Of a stretch of 55,529 nucleotides of DNA, positions 33,743 through 42,335 are shown one piece after another. The notes beneath the pieces were generated by a model. That model saw only the letters and a list, made by a program, of their open reading frames with translations, made no database searches and was not told the origin of the DNA. The stretch spans positions 1 through 55,529 of the forward strand of contig JAVBNA010000037.1 in the NCBI GenBank assembly GCA_031551875.1, in the 5' to 3' direction. Position 1 is the first letter of the stretch; the number at the start of each line of letters is the position of its first letter. Position numbers and translations under genes: made by a program. The DNA comes from JAVBNA01 sp031551875. GTDB taxonomy: Bacteria; Bacillota; Clostridia; Oscillospirales; Acutalibacteraceae.

Positions 33743-35686
33743 ATGAACATGCAAACAGTGGAAAACAAAGCCGGATTTTTCTCTCTTTTTAAAAACATCG
33801 GACGCCGGGGCATGGGTATGGGTCTTTTATATACCGTGCTGTGCCTTGTCAGCTGCCCGATGGTTCTTCTGCTCGGGCACATGGCGGAAAGAAACATGTA
33901 TAACGGTGAATATTACGATGCATATTCGGCTGATAATTTTAACGTCTACCTGACAATCGGACTGATTCTGCTGTCCATTGTATTCCTGGTTTTTGCCCTT
34001 GTGTTTTCGACAAAACTGTTCGGATACATGCATAAAAAGCCGGCGGTGGACGTGTTCCATGCCCTGCCGGTCAAGCGAGGCCGCCTGTTTCTGACCAATT
34101 ACCTCATCGGGGCGCTCTTCCTGCTTGTCCCGATCGCGCTTGTATTCCTGCTCTGCCCGGTCTTTTACCGCGGCCCCTTCAACTGGGATTTCTGGTCGGC
34201 ATACTTAATGGTAGCGGGCAGCTTCCTGCTGTGCGCCCTTGAGGTCTTTACCTTCTGCGTCTTTTTTCATGTCACCTGCGGCACGAGTTTCGGTGCCTGT
34301 CTGTACTGCATTTTGCTCGACGCCGGGTACATTCTCTCGGTCACGATCCTTTATTTCAGCTTGGACGGCTTCCTGCCGGGTTATACCTCCGGCGACGTAT
34401 CCTTTTTGCTTCTCACCCTGTTCTCCCCCATGTCCCGGATGTTCTTTACCTCTGTCCCCCAATTGATGCTTGAAACTTCGGGAATGCTCACTTTGAACTT
34501 TGACTGGCTGATCCATCTGGGTGTGACCGCGCTCCTGCTCCTGCTCACCTATTTCCTCTATCAGAAGCGCAAGAGCGAATCGGCCGGGAGCAGCTTTGCC
34601 TTCGCCATCCCCAAGCACATCACCCGCTTTATCGTCACCACCGGCAGCGCAATGTTCTTTGCCTTTATTTTCTATTCGGTCAACCCCAACCCCTTCCAGA
34701 TATTCTTCGGCGCGTTCCTGGGCGGCGCGCTGACTCATGTGGTTCTGGAGCTGATTTTTTCGAAGGGATTCGGCTCGCTGCTCAAAAGCATCCCCGCGTT
34801 CCTGATCTTCTGCGCAGTGTTTACGGCCGGGTATTTCCTGATCGCCACGGGATGGTTCGGCTATGACGTGTGGATGCCCAAAGCGGCGGACGTGGCATCG
34901 GTGCAGGTTGACTTTGAAGGTGAATACTATCAGTATTTTGAAGGTGAATACTATCAGTATAATGAGTATGAAGAGGAGGAATATGTCTCTGGCGATTCTG
35001 TCTATATCTACGGTCAGAATGCCGATGCGCAAAGCCGGTTTGTCGTCAGCGAGCCGGAAAGCGTTGAAACGGTTCTTGGACTGCATAAAATGGGCGTGGA
35101 TCTGCTTGCCGGAAAGAAACCTTACAAGCCGGCTTCCTTCAATGACTATGAGTACTACGAATCCACTGAATACGATCATACCATTACATTTTCCTACACC
35201 ATGAAGGACGGCCGGGTGATCCATAGGACACATAAAGGCTATAAATCCTTTAACACAGAGAAGGGGCGACTCAAGCTGTATCAGTCCACAGAAAACCAGC
35301 TTTACCTCATGGGGTTAAAACACTGGTCTCCCAAGGCGTTCAATCACCGTATTGTGGTCAGTGACCCAACACTCAAAACACTGTTTACCCTAAAAGGAAC
35401 CGAAACAAAGGAGCTTCTGGCGTGCCTGAAGGAGGACATACAAAGCCGAAAGAAGGTAACCCGGCTCACCCCTGACGCGATCAGCGCCCCCTACCACGTC
35501 AAGGTGTATGCGATTGCCCCATATGATCTCTATGAAATACTCGGATGGGGCGGTTCAGATCTCACCATTACCGACTTCGCCATTACGCAGTCAGACTTCC
35601 CTAAAACGCTCGCCTACCTGCAAAGTGAAGAGGTGAAGCGTCCGCCGGCCAATACGGCGTCGGCGGCACAAAACAAGGCCGCATAA
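33743..35686 (+). CDS. Large ABC-type permease subunit with acidic Tyr-rich insert
   Basis: 647 aa. Six or more membrane helices span roughly residues 25-290, with two more near 300-385. A C-terminal soluble, extracytoplasmic region of about 260 aa follows. At about residues 390-415 is an acidic Tyr/Glu-rich stretch that includes a perfect tandem duplication of FEGEYYQY. It resembles the family I recall as DUF6449-type permeases found with YtrA/BcrA-like genes. ATG 33743 follows GGAGG. It is the last gene of the GntR-ATPase-permease operon. Confidence 0.8.
   Translation: MNMQTVENKAGFFSLFKNIGRRGMGMGLLYTVLCLVSCPMVLLLGHMAERNMYNGEYYDAYSADNFNVYLTIGLILLSIVFLVFALVFSTKLFGYMHKKPAVDVFHALPVKRGRLFLTNYLIGALFLLVPIALVFLLCPVFYRGPFNWDFWSAYLMVAGSFLLCALEVFTFCVFFHVTCGTSFGACLYCILLDAGYILSVTILYFSLDGFLPGYTSGDVSFLLLTLFSPMSRMFFTSVPQLMLETSGMLTLNFDWLIHLGVTALLLLLTYFLYQKRKSESAGSSFAFAIPKHITRFIVTTGSAMFFAFIFYSVNPNPFQIFFGAFLGGALTHVVLELIFSKGFGSLLKSIPAFLIFCAVFTAGYFLIATGWFGYDVWMPKAADVASVQVDFEGEYYQYFEGEYYQYNEYEEEEYVSGDSVYIYGQNADAQSRFVVSEPESVETVLGLHKMGVDLLAGKKPYKPASFNDYEYYESTEYDHTITFSYTMKDGRVIHRTHKGYKSFNTEKGRLKLYQSTENQLYLMGLKHWSPKAFNHRIVVSDPTLKTLFTLKGTETKELLACLKEDIQSRKKVTRLTPDAISAPYHVKVYAIAPYDLYEILGWGGSDLTITDFAITQSDFPKTLAYLQSEEVKRPPANTASAAQNKAA
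34913..34960 (+). repeat. Two perfect tandem copies of a 24-bp unit
   Basis: The units 34913-34936 and 34937-34960 are identical and in frame, each encoding FEGEYYQY in the permease gene. The absence of any substitution between copies suggests a recent duplication or copy-number variation. Confidence 0.9.
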
Positions 35687-35694
35687 GATCACAC

Positions 35695-35740
35695 AAAAAT
35701 CCCCCGCATTCAGGCAAATGCCTGAATGCGGGGGATTTTT
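35695..35740. terminator. Bidirectional terminator, permease / glnA
   Basis: Twenty-two-base perfect arms (35695-35716 / 35719-35740) with A runs and T runs at the ends, between converging genes. Confidence 0.92.
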
Positions 35741-35747
35741 CAATACA

Positions 35748-37082
35748 CTAATATTGTACTAGATATTCGTCGAGCTCCCACGGCGTCACCCGCAGGCGGT
35801 AGTCGTTCCACTCGTCCTGCTTGGCCTCAAGATATTTATAGAAGATGTGGTCGCCCAGCGTCTCACGGATGAGCTTATCCTTTTTATACGCCCGCACCGC
35901 ACGATCAAGGTTGTCGGGGATGTTTTCCACGCCCCGCGCCTCGCGCTCCTCCTCGCTGAGCGCAAAAACGTTCGCGTCCACCGACTCGCCGGGGTCGAGC
36001 TCCCGCTTGATGCCGTCGAGCCCCGCCGCCAGACAGACCGCCAGCGTCAGGTACGGGTTTGCAGACGGGTCGGGGTTGCGCAGCTCAATGCGCGTGCCCT
36101 CGCCGCGGGAGGCTGGAATGCGCACGAGCGGGCTGCGGTTCTCCGCTGACCAGGCGATGTACACCGGCGCCTCATAGCCGGGCACTAGGCGCTTATAAGA
36201 GTTGACAAGCGGGTTTGTGATCGCGGTCATGCCCTTGACGTGCTCCAGGAGCCCGCCGATGAAATGATAGGCGATTTTGCTCAGGCCGTACTTTTTGTCC
36301 TCGGGGTCACAGAACACATTTTTGCCGTCCTTGCACAGCGACATGTTGATGTGCATACCCGACCCCGCTAGCCCGAACAGCGGCTTGGGCATAAAGGTCG
36401 CATGCAGACCGTGCTGCTGCGCGATGGTCTTGACGACGAGCTTGAAGGTGACAATATTATCCGCCGCGCTCAGGGCTTCCCCGTACTTGAAGTCGATTTC
36501 ATGCTGTCCGGGCGCGCACTCATGGTGGGACGCCTCAATTTCAAAGCCCATGTCCTCAAGTGTCAGACAGATGTCCTTGCGGGCAGTTTCGCCGAGATCC
36601 ACAGGACCAAGCTCAAAGTAGCCGCCCTTGTCATGCGTCTTGGTGGTGGGATGTCCGTCGTCGTCGGTATGGAACAGGAAAAATTCACATTCTGGGCCGA
36701 CGTTGAAGGAATACCCCATCTCCTCCGCCTCTCCCAGCACCCGGCGCAGCGCACCGCGCGGGTCACCGATAAAGGGGGTGCCGTCGGGACGGTAGACGTC
36801 ACAGATCAGGCGCGCCATCTTGCCCGGTTCCTTCGCCCACGGAAAGAGCACAAAGGTGTCCAGGTCGGGACGCAGATACATATCCGATTCCTCAATGCGC
36901 ACAAAGCCCTCAATGGATGAGCCGTCAAACATGCACTGGTTGTCAAGCGCTTTGAGAAGCTGGCTGCGTGTAATGGCCAAATTTTTGGCGGCGCCCAGAA
37001 TATCGATAAACTGGAGCCGTATGAACCGGACGTTTTCCTCCTCCACGATGCGGATGATGTCCTCTTTTGTATAGCGTGCCAT
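35748..37082 (-). CDS. glnA: Glutamine synthetase, type I-alpha
   Basis: A 444-aa dodecameric enzyme making glutamine from glutamate, ammonia and ATP. It has MFDGSSIEGF, the feedback-sensing Arg62 in VRIEESDM (the Gram-positive GSI-alpha residue), HHECAPGQHEIDFKY, the Asn/Gly loop near NPLVNSYKRLVPGYEAP and RNPDPSANPYL. No adenylylation-site insertion is present, so control should be by feedback inhibition. It lies 32 nt after hisF in the same orientation, suggesting hisH-hisF-glnA co-transcription. Confidence 0.97.
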   Translation of the reverse strand: MARYTKEDIIRIVEEENVRFIRLQFIDILGAAKNLAITRSQLLKALDNQCMFDGSSIEGFVRIEESDMYLRPDLDTFVLFPWAKEPGKMARLICDVYRPDGTPFIGDPRGALRRVLGEAEEMGYSFNVGPECEFFLFHTDDDGHPTTKTHDKGGYFELGPVDLGETARKDICLTLEDMGFEIEASHHECAPGQHEIDFKYGEALSAADNIVTFKLVVKTIAQQHGLHATFMPKPLFGLAGSGMHINMSLCKDGKNVFCDPEDKKYGLSKIAYHFIGGLLEHVKGMTAITNPLVNSYKRLVPGYEAPVYIAWSAENRSPLVRIPASRGEGTRIELRNPDPSANPYLTLAVCLAAGLDGIKRELDPGESVDANVFALSEEEREARGVENIPDNLDRAVRAYKKDKLIRETLGDHIFYKYLEAKQDEWNDYRLRVTPWELDEYLVQY

Positions 37083-37114
37083 ATCTGAAATCCCCTTTCC
37101 TAAAGCGGCAAATT

Positions 37115-37882
37115 TTATACGCCTCTGACCGGAATCCCCTTTTCCGATAAGTATTCTTTGAGCTGCGGCACCGTGATTTCCCCGAAATGAAAGAGTGAGG
37201 CGGCCAGCACAGCGTCGGCCTTACCCTCGATCAGGGCGTCGTAAAAATGCTGTAGCGTGCCCGCGCCGCCCGAAGCGACCACAGGAATTCCCGCCTGCTC
37301 GGACACCGCCCTGGTCAGCGCCAGATCATAGCCCTCCCTGACGCCGTCACAGTCCATACTGGTCAGCAGGATCTCCCCCGCGCCCAGACGCTCGGCCTCT
37401 TTTGCCCATTCGAGCACATCCAGACCGGTGTTTTCCCGTCCGCCGTTTATGTAGACATCCCAGCCCGAACCGTCCGCGCGGCGCTTGGCGTCAATGGCGC
37501 ACACCACGCACTGGCTGCCGAACTTCCCCGCCGCCTCGGACAGCAGGGCGGGCCGCTTGATGGCCGCCGAGTTGACAGAGACCTTGTCGGCGCCGGCGCG
37601 CAGCAGCACAGTGAAGTCCTCCAGTGCACGGATGCCCCCGCCCACGGTAAAGGGAATAAAAATCTGGCTGGCGACCGCCTGTACGACATCCACCATCGTC
37701 CCTCTGGATTCGTGGGTCGCGTTGATATCCAACAGCACCAGCTCATCGGCGCCCTGCCTGTTGTATTCCGCAGCGCATTCCACAGGGTCTCCCGCATCGC
37801 GCAGGTTGACAAAGCCTGTCCCCTTGACCACTCGTCCGTCCTTGACGTCCAGACAGGGAATGATTCGTTTTGCATGCATCAT
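37115..37882 (-). CDS. hisF: Imidazole glycerol phosphate synthase subunit HisF
   Basis: A 255-aa (beta-alpha)8 cyclase that condenses PRFAR with ammonia from HisH to give IGP and AICAR. Catalytic Asp is in IIPCLDVKDGRVVKG and TSMDCDGVREGYD; phosphate sites are in VGGGIR and ASGGAGT. It starts at 37882 (or the next Met, 37879). It is 3 nt after hisH and separated from the other his genes. Confidence 0.97.
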   Translation of the reverse strand: MMHAKRIIPCLDVKDGRVVKGTGFVNLRDAGDPVECAAEYNRQGADELVLLDINATHESRGTMVDVVQAVASQIFIPFTVGGGIRALEDFTVLLRAGADKVSVNSAAIKRPALLSEAAGKFGSQCVVCAIDAKRRADGSGWDVYINGGRENTGLDVLEWAKEAERLGAGEILLTSMDCDGVREGYDLALTRAVSEQAGIPVVASGGAGTLQHFYDALIEGKADAVLAASLFHFGEITVPQLKEYLSEKGIPVRGV

Positions 37883-37885
37883 GAT

Positions 37886-38497
37886 TCACCCTTTCACAAG
37901 CTGTGTAAAATTTCTGAGTATCGCAAGTCCAGTCTCCCCGCTTTTTTCGGGGTGAAACTGTGTGGCAAAAACATTGTCCCGCCCGACCGCCGCGTCGATG
38001 TCCACGCCGTACCGCGTTTGGGCGGTGACAATCTCGGGCTGTGCCGCTTTGAGATAGTAGGAATGGACAAAATAGACGTAAGGGTCGGATCCCAGACCGG
38101 AAAAAAGCGGTGAGGGCGTTTTCCACGCAAGAGAATTCCAGCCAATGTGCGGCACCTTCAGGCCATCTGACGGGATGCGCCGCACCATGCCTCTAAAAAT
38201 TCCAAGACCCGGTACTCCAGGGCTTTCCTCACTGCCCTCAAACAGCATTTGCAACCCGACGCAGATGCCCAGAAAAGGGCGTCCGGTCGCAATAAAATCA
38301 CGGATGGGCTGCTCCAGCCCGCCCCGGCGCAAATGACTGACCGCGTCGCCGAATGCGCCCACGCCGGGCAGGACCGCGCCGTCGGCTTTCATCAGCTCTT
38401 GCGCGTCGCGGGTCACCGACACGTCACAGCCGATATACTGCAGCGCGCTGACAACACTGCGCAGATTGCCCGCGCCATAATCAAGAATTGCAATCAA
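37886..38497 (-). CDS. hisH: Imidazole glycerol phosphate synthase glutaminase subunit HisH
   Basis: A roughly 203-aa class I glutamine amidotransferase supplying ammonia to HisF. The nucleophile Cys lies in GICVGLQMLFEGSEE; the His-x-Glu of the triad is in TQFHPEKSG. The start is set at TTG 38497 (family proteins begin MIAILDYGAGN), 9 nt after AGGAA; GTG 38506 lies too close to that site. First gene of hisH-hisF-glnA. Confidence 0.95.
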   Translation of the reverse strand: MIAILDYGAGNLRSVVSALQYIGCDVSVTRDAQELMKADGAVLPGVGAFGDAVSHLRRGGLEQPIRDFIATGRPFLGICVGLQMLFEGSEESPGVPGLGIFRGMVRRIPSDGLKVPHIGWNSLAWKTPSPLFSGLGSDPYVYFVHSYYLKAAQPEIVTAQTRYGVDIDAAVGRDNVFATQFHPEKSGETGLAILRNFTQLVKG

Positions 38498-38541
38498 GCA
38501 TTCCACTTCCTCTGAACCGGATCAAATTTTTCCTGGCTCTT

Positions 38542-38570
38542 ATTTTAGCATTTCCCAGGGAAAATGGCAA
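38542..38570 (-). promoter_or_regulatory. Promoter of hisH-hisF-glnA with internal dyad
   Basis: On the minus strand TTGCCA (38565-38570), 17 nt, TAAAAT (38542-38547). Between the boxes, CATTTCCC and GGGAAAATG form a near-perfect inverted repeat (38549-38566), a possible operator. Confidence 0.6.
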
Positions 38571-38638
38571 ACAAAACCGTATGAAAAACTCATTTCTGAT
38601 CATACTACGCCTACTATCAACAAAAATGGAGGTTTCTT

Positions 38639-38722
38639 ATGAATAGACATTTTGCAAAATCACAACAAACCGTGCAGGTTCGGGGTTCAATGGGCAGTAT
38701 ACAAATAGAAAAATTTGAATAA
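38639..38722 (+). CDS. Possible 27-aa small protein
   Basis: ATG 38639 follows GGAGG by 7 nt, a strong ribosome site, and 28 codons run to TAA. The peptide begins MNRHFAKSQQTVQ and ends IQIEKFE; it is basic-polar and has no membrane segment. It lies alone about 100 nt before the decarboxylase gamma gene. The gap 38507-38819 otherwise holds only promoters. A short frame can arise by chance, so support rests on the ribosome site. Confidence 0.35.
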   Translation: MNRHFAKSQQTVQVRGSMGSIQIEKFE

Positions 38723-38819
38723 ATCTTCAAATAGAGATTGCAAAGATTTCCAGTGTGCGGTATAATAATATTCAGTTTCGATTTATTAAGGAATTCACAC
38801 GATAATGAGGTGTCACGGT

Positions 38820-39266
38820 ATGGAATGGCTATCCAAAGGTATGCTTTTAGCGGCTGCACAGGGACAGGAGAACAAAGGTCTTTTGTCGGTCAACATCGTC
38901 ATCACGGGGCTTGTGGTTGTGTTCGTGGTGCTGTTAGTTATGATTTTTTTGATCAAGGTATTTGGCTCAACCATTCACGGGCTCACGAAAAAAAATACCG
39001 CTAAAAAGGCCAAAAAGGCTCGTCCTGTCAATGCGGCGCCTCCGCCTCTCCCTATGCCGGCTAAAAAGGCCGAGGCTTCGGAGCCGGTTTTGCCGCCGGC
39101 GGTTTCTGCCGACAGCGGTCTGGTCCCCGAAGAGGTCATTGCGGTCATCGCCGCGGCGGTTGCGACGCTGACCGGGGGCAAGGGAAAAATCCGCGCCATT
39201 AAACAGAGAAACACCCGCTCCGTGTGGAGCTCAGCAGGCCTTCTGGAAAACACGCGTCCTTTCTGA
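38820..39266 (+). CDS. Sodium-pumping decarboxylase gamma-type subunit
   Basis: About 148 aa. One membrane helix (about residues 22-47) is followed by a Lys/Ala/Pro-rich linker and a C-terminal segment ending RNTRSVWSSAGLLENTRPF. This is the pattern of OadG-like gamma subunits that tie the beta membrane pump to the soluble alpha subunit. ATG 38820 lies 7 nt after TGAGGTG; an upstream in-frame ATG at 38805 precedes the ribosome site. Just upstream of oadB. Confidence 0.83.
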   Translation: MEWLSKGMLLAAAQGQENKGLLSVNIVITGLVVVFVVLLVMIFLIKVFGSTIHGLTKKNTAKKAKKARPVNAAPPPLPMPAKKAEASEPVLPPAVSADSGLVPEEVIAVIAAAVATLTGGKGKIRAIKQRNTRSVWSSAGLLENTRPF

Positions 39267-39323
39267 CCGTGTAGGGCTTGCGTATATTTTGTGGCGCTCA
39301 ATGATTTGAGGAGGGATTGAACC

Positions 39324-40508
39324 ATGGAAATTTTAAACGCATTTCTAGAAACAATAAAAACACTGTTTGCGGAATCGGGTCTTGCCAACATGACGCTTGG
39401 TAACTTGGCTATGATTGTGATCTCGTGCATCCTGATTTACCTGGCGGTTCGGAGAGGCTTTGAGCCGCTTCTGCTGCTGCCCATCGCCTTTGGCATGCTG
39501 CTCGCCAACCTGCCTCTGGCGGGTCTGATGATGAAACCGGAGGAGAGTGCAAACGGCGTCGGCGGGCTGCTCTATTACTTATATCAAGGGGTAAAGCTGG
39601 GCATCTATCCCCCGCTTATTTTCCTTGGCATCGGCTGTATGACCGACTTCGGCCCCCTGATCGCGAGCCCTAAGAGCTTTTTGCTCGGCGCGGCGGCGCA
39701 GCTCGGCATTTTTATCACCTTTATCGGTGCGATGTACATTGGCGATTTGTTACCTTTTCTGAAAATGAGCTTTACACCGCAACAGGCCGGCTCTATTGCC
39801 ATCATCGGCGGCGCCGACGGGCCAACAGCAATATATGTGACCTCCCGGCTTGCGCCGGATTTACTCGGGCCGATCGCGGTTGCGGCCTACTCCTACATGG
39901 CGCTGGTGCCGATCATCCAGCCGCCCATTATGAAGCTGCTGACCACCAAAAAGGAGCGTTCTGTGGTCATGGAACAGCTTCGTCCGGTTTCCAAACTGGA
40001 AAAGATTATTTTCCCCATTCTGGTCACACTGATTGTTGCCTTCATACTGCCGTCGGCTGCACCGCTTGTGGGTATGCTGATGCTGGGCAACCTGTTCAGG
40101 GAGAGCGGCGTTGTGTCGCGGCTTTCCAACACGGCGCAGAATGAGCTGATGAACATCATCACAATTTTCCTCGGCGTCACCGTGGGCGCGACCGCCAATG
40201 CGGAAGTTTTCCTTTCCACACAAACGTTGGGCATTATTGCGTTGGGACTTCTTGCATTCTGTATCGGCACGGCGGGCGGTGTGCTCTTCGGCAAGCTGAT
40301 GTACCTGTTCTCGGGCGGCAAAGTCAATCCCCTGATCGGCTCTGCGGGCGTGTCGGCGGTTCCGATGGCGGCGCGCGTTTCACAGAAGGTCGGCCAGCAG
40401 GAAAACCCCTCTAACTTCCTCCTGATGCACGCCATGGGCCCCAATGTGGCAGGCGTCATCGGTTCGGCGGTCGCCGCCGGTGTGCTGCTGGCAATTCTGG
40501 GTAAGTAG
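39324..40508 (+). CDS. oadB: Sodium ion-translocating decarboxylase subunit beta
   Basis: A 394-aa polytopic membrane protein. It couples decarboxylation of carboxybiotin to outward Na+ transport in oxaloacetate, methylmalonyl-CoA and glutaconyl-CoA decarboxylases. The Na+-site block GGADGPTAIYVTSRLAP with its essential Asp is intact, as is the C-terminal MHAMGPNVAGVIGSAVAAG. No carboxyltransferase alpha gene or biotin carrier is in the window, so the substrate is unknown. Confidence 0.95.
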   Translation: MEILNAFLETIKTLFAESGLANMTLGNLAMIVISCILIYLAVRRGFEPLLLLPIAFGMLLANLPLAGLMMKPEESANGVGGLLYYLYQGVKLGIYPPLIFLGIGCMTDFGPLIASPKSFLLGAAAQLGIFITFIGAMYIGDLLPFLKMSFTPQQAGSIAIIGGADGPTAIYVTSRLAPDLLGPIAVAAYSYMALVPIIQPPIMKLLTTKKERSVVMEQLRPVSKLEKIIFPILVTLIVAFILPSAAPLVGMLMLGNLFRESGVVSRLSNTAQNELMNIITIFLGVTVGATANAEVFLSTQTLGIIALGLLAFCIGTAGGVLFGKLMYLFSGGKVNPLIGSAGVSAVPMAARVSQKVGQQENPSNFLLMHAMGPNVAGVIGSAVAAGVLLAILGK

Positions 40509-40527
40509 AAATCTTTTCGGTTAGCTC

Positions 40528-40555
40528 TTGACAAATTTCAAATCGGATGTATAAT
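40528..40555 (+). promoter_or_regulatory. Promoter of the T-box-trpB unit
   Basis: TTGACA (40528-40533), 16 nt, TATAAT (40550-40555), directly before the leader RNA. Confidence 0.8.
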
Positions 40556-40569
40556 GAGTGCAAATAAAT

Positions 40570-40838
40570 GAAACCTGTGAACGAGAGTAAGTAATCATGT
40601 TCCGACGCTTTCAGAGAGCCGCCGAGGGTGGAAACGCGGCAGGGGACGGCATGATGAATGGACTCGTGAGGGCAATCCGAAAGGGCTTTTCCGAGTAGGT
40701 GCGACGGGAACTCGACCCGTTATCCATGAGCGTACATTGATTGATGTGCGGCAGAGCGGGTTCTTTATGAACCAATTTGGGTGGTACCGCAGGAATTTTC
40801 TAAATCCTGTCCCTTTGTTTTGAAGGGGCAGGATTTTT
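40570..40838 (+). promoter_or_regulatory. Tryptophan T-box leader
   Basis: This leader fills the 380-nt gap before trpB. Stem I is closed by CGAG (40582-40585) with CTCG (40663-40666). The specifier loop has AGTA-type bases on the 5' side and GAATGGA on the 3' side, placing specifier codon TGG (Trp, 40659-40661) followed by a purine. The next helix is ATCATG / CATGAT (40594-40599 / 40650-40655). The conserved T-box sequence TGGGTGGTACCGC is at 40778-40790. A terminator follows (40804-40815 / 40823-40834, with a T run). Uncharged tRNA-Trp should favour the antiterminator and trpB expression. Confidence 0.92.
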
Positions 40839-40890
40839 TATATTCTGCGTTTCCAAATAATTTTCACATTAAAAAAGGAGGAGATTGACC

Positions 40891-42273
40891 ATGGCAACGA
40901 TTCCGTTTCGTACCTATCTGTCTGAAGAGGAGATTCCGAAAACATGGTATAACGTCCGTGCCGACATGAAAGAGCCGCACGACCCCTGTCTCAACCCTGC
41001 GAACTTCAAGCCCTGTACCGAAGAAGATCTCTATCCTGTATTCTGTAAAGAGCTTGCTCATCAGGAAATGGATCAGACCACCCGTTATGTAGAAATTCCG
41101 GAGGAAATTCGGGAGTTTTACAAAATGTACCGCCCCGCCCCGCTGGTGCGGGCGTATAACCTGGAAAAGGCGCTGGGCACCCCGGCGAAGATCTACTACA
41201 AATTTGAGGGCAATAACACCTCGGGCAGCCATAAACTCAATTCGGCGGCCGCACAGGCCTATTACGCGAAGCAGCAGGGTCTCACCGCGCTGACGACCGA
41301 AACGGGCGCCGGGCAATGGGGCACAGCGCTGTCCATGGCGTGCGCCTTCTTCGGTCTGGATCTCACTGTGTTTATGGTCAAGGTTTCCACCCAGCAAAAG
41401 CCCTACCGCAAGGCGGTCATCGAGACCTTCGGCGCAAACGTGATCCCCTCCCCGTCCGAGCTGACCGAAATCGGGCGCAAAATCCTCGCTGAGCATCCCG
41501 GCACCGGCGGAAGCCTGGGCTGTGCCATCGCTGAAGCGATCGAATACTCCACACGGCAGGAGAACACGCGCTATGTGCTGGGCTCGGTGCTTGACCAGGT
41601 GCTTCTGCACCAGTCGATTATCGGCCTTGAGGCAAAGCTCGCATTGGAAAAGCTCGACGAATACCCCGACCTGATCATCGGCTGTGCAGGCGGCGGCTCC
41701 AATTTGGGTGGCTTGATGGCGCCCTTCATGCAGGATAAACTGACCGGCAAAGCAAGTCCCCGCTTCATCGCCGTTGAGCCCGCATCCTGCCCCTCACTGA
41801 CCCGCGGGCGTTATGCCTATGACTTCTGCGACACCGGCCGGATCACGCCGCTTGCGCGCATGTATACGCTGGGCAGCGGCTTTATGCCCTCTCCAAACCA
41901 CGCGGGCGGCCTGCGCTATCACGGCATGTCCCCCACCCTTTCCAAGCTTTACCACGACGGCGTGCTGGACGAGGCGCGCACGGTGGAGCAGACGCGCGTG
42001 TTCGATGCGGCGGCGCTTTTCTCCAAGTATGAGACAATTTTGCCTGCGCCCGAATCCTCCCATGCCATCTGTGTCACGATTGACGAGGCGCTGCACTGCA
42101 AAGAGACCGGGGAAGCAAAAACCATCCTGTTCGGCCTGACCGGAACCGGTTACTTTGATATGCAGGCCTATATGTCCTATTTGGACCATTCCATGAGCGA
42201 TTATATCCCCACAGACGAGGATTTACAGGCAGGTTTTAATTCCTTGCCGAAAATTCCCGGTATACAAGAATAA
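40891..42273 (+). CDS. Tryptophan synthase beta-like protein, TrpB2 type
   Basis: 460 aa, longer than TrpB1 (about 400) because of the N-terminal extension typical of TrpB2. The PLP Lys115 is in SGSHKLNSA, with TETGAGQWG and the phosphate loop GCAGGGSNLGG. It makes tryptophan from indole and serine, probably salvaging free indole since no trpA or other trp gene is adjacent. The start is ATG 40891 after AAGGAGGAG. Control by the upstream Trp T-box fits the function. Confidence 0.94.
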   Translation: MATIPFRTYLSEEEIPKTWYNVRADMKEPHDPCLNPANFKPCTEEDLYPVFCKELAHQEMDQTTRYVEIPEEIREFYKMYRPAPLVRAYNLEKALGTPAKIYYKFEGNNTSGSHKLNSAAAQAYYAKQQGLTALTTETGAGQWGTALSMACAFFGLDLTVFMVKVSTQQKPYRKAVIETFGANVIPSPSELTEIGRKILAEHPGTGGSLGCAIAEAIEYSTRQENTRYVLGSVLDQVLLHQSIIGLEAKLALEKLDEYPDLIIGCAGGGSNLGGLMAPFMQDKLTGKASPRFIAVEPASCPSLTRGRYAYDFCDTGRITPLARMYTLGSGFMPSPNHAGGLRYHGMSPTLSKLYHDGVLDEARTVEQTRVFDAAALFSKYETILPAPESSHAICVTIDEALHCKETGEAKTILFGLTGTGYFDMQAYMSYLDHSMSDYIPTDEDLQAGFNSLPKIPGIQE

Positions 42274-42291
42274 TTTTTTCTCAAAATACCC

Positions 42292-42320
42292 TTGTGAAAA
42301 TGAGAAAATCACCCTATAAT
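42292..42320 (+). promoter_or_regulatory. Promoter of the AraC-type gene
   Basis: TTGTGA (42292-42297), 17 nt, TATAAT (42315-42320). Its position means that the in-frame ATG at 42294 cannot be the start. Confidence 0.6.
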
Positions 42321-42335
42321 GAAGATGACGGGGTG

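Noticed and set aside
34205..35233. 342-codon minus-strand frame opposite the ABC permease
   Set aside because: Antisense to a conserved membrane protein; low-complexity Glu/Gln/His composition typical of reverse translation of hydrophobic codons.
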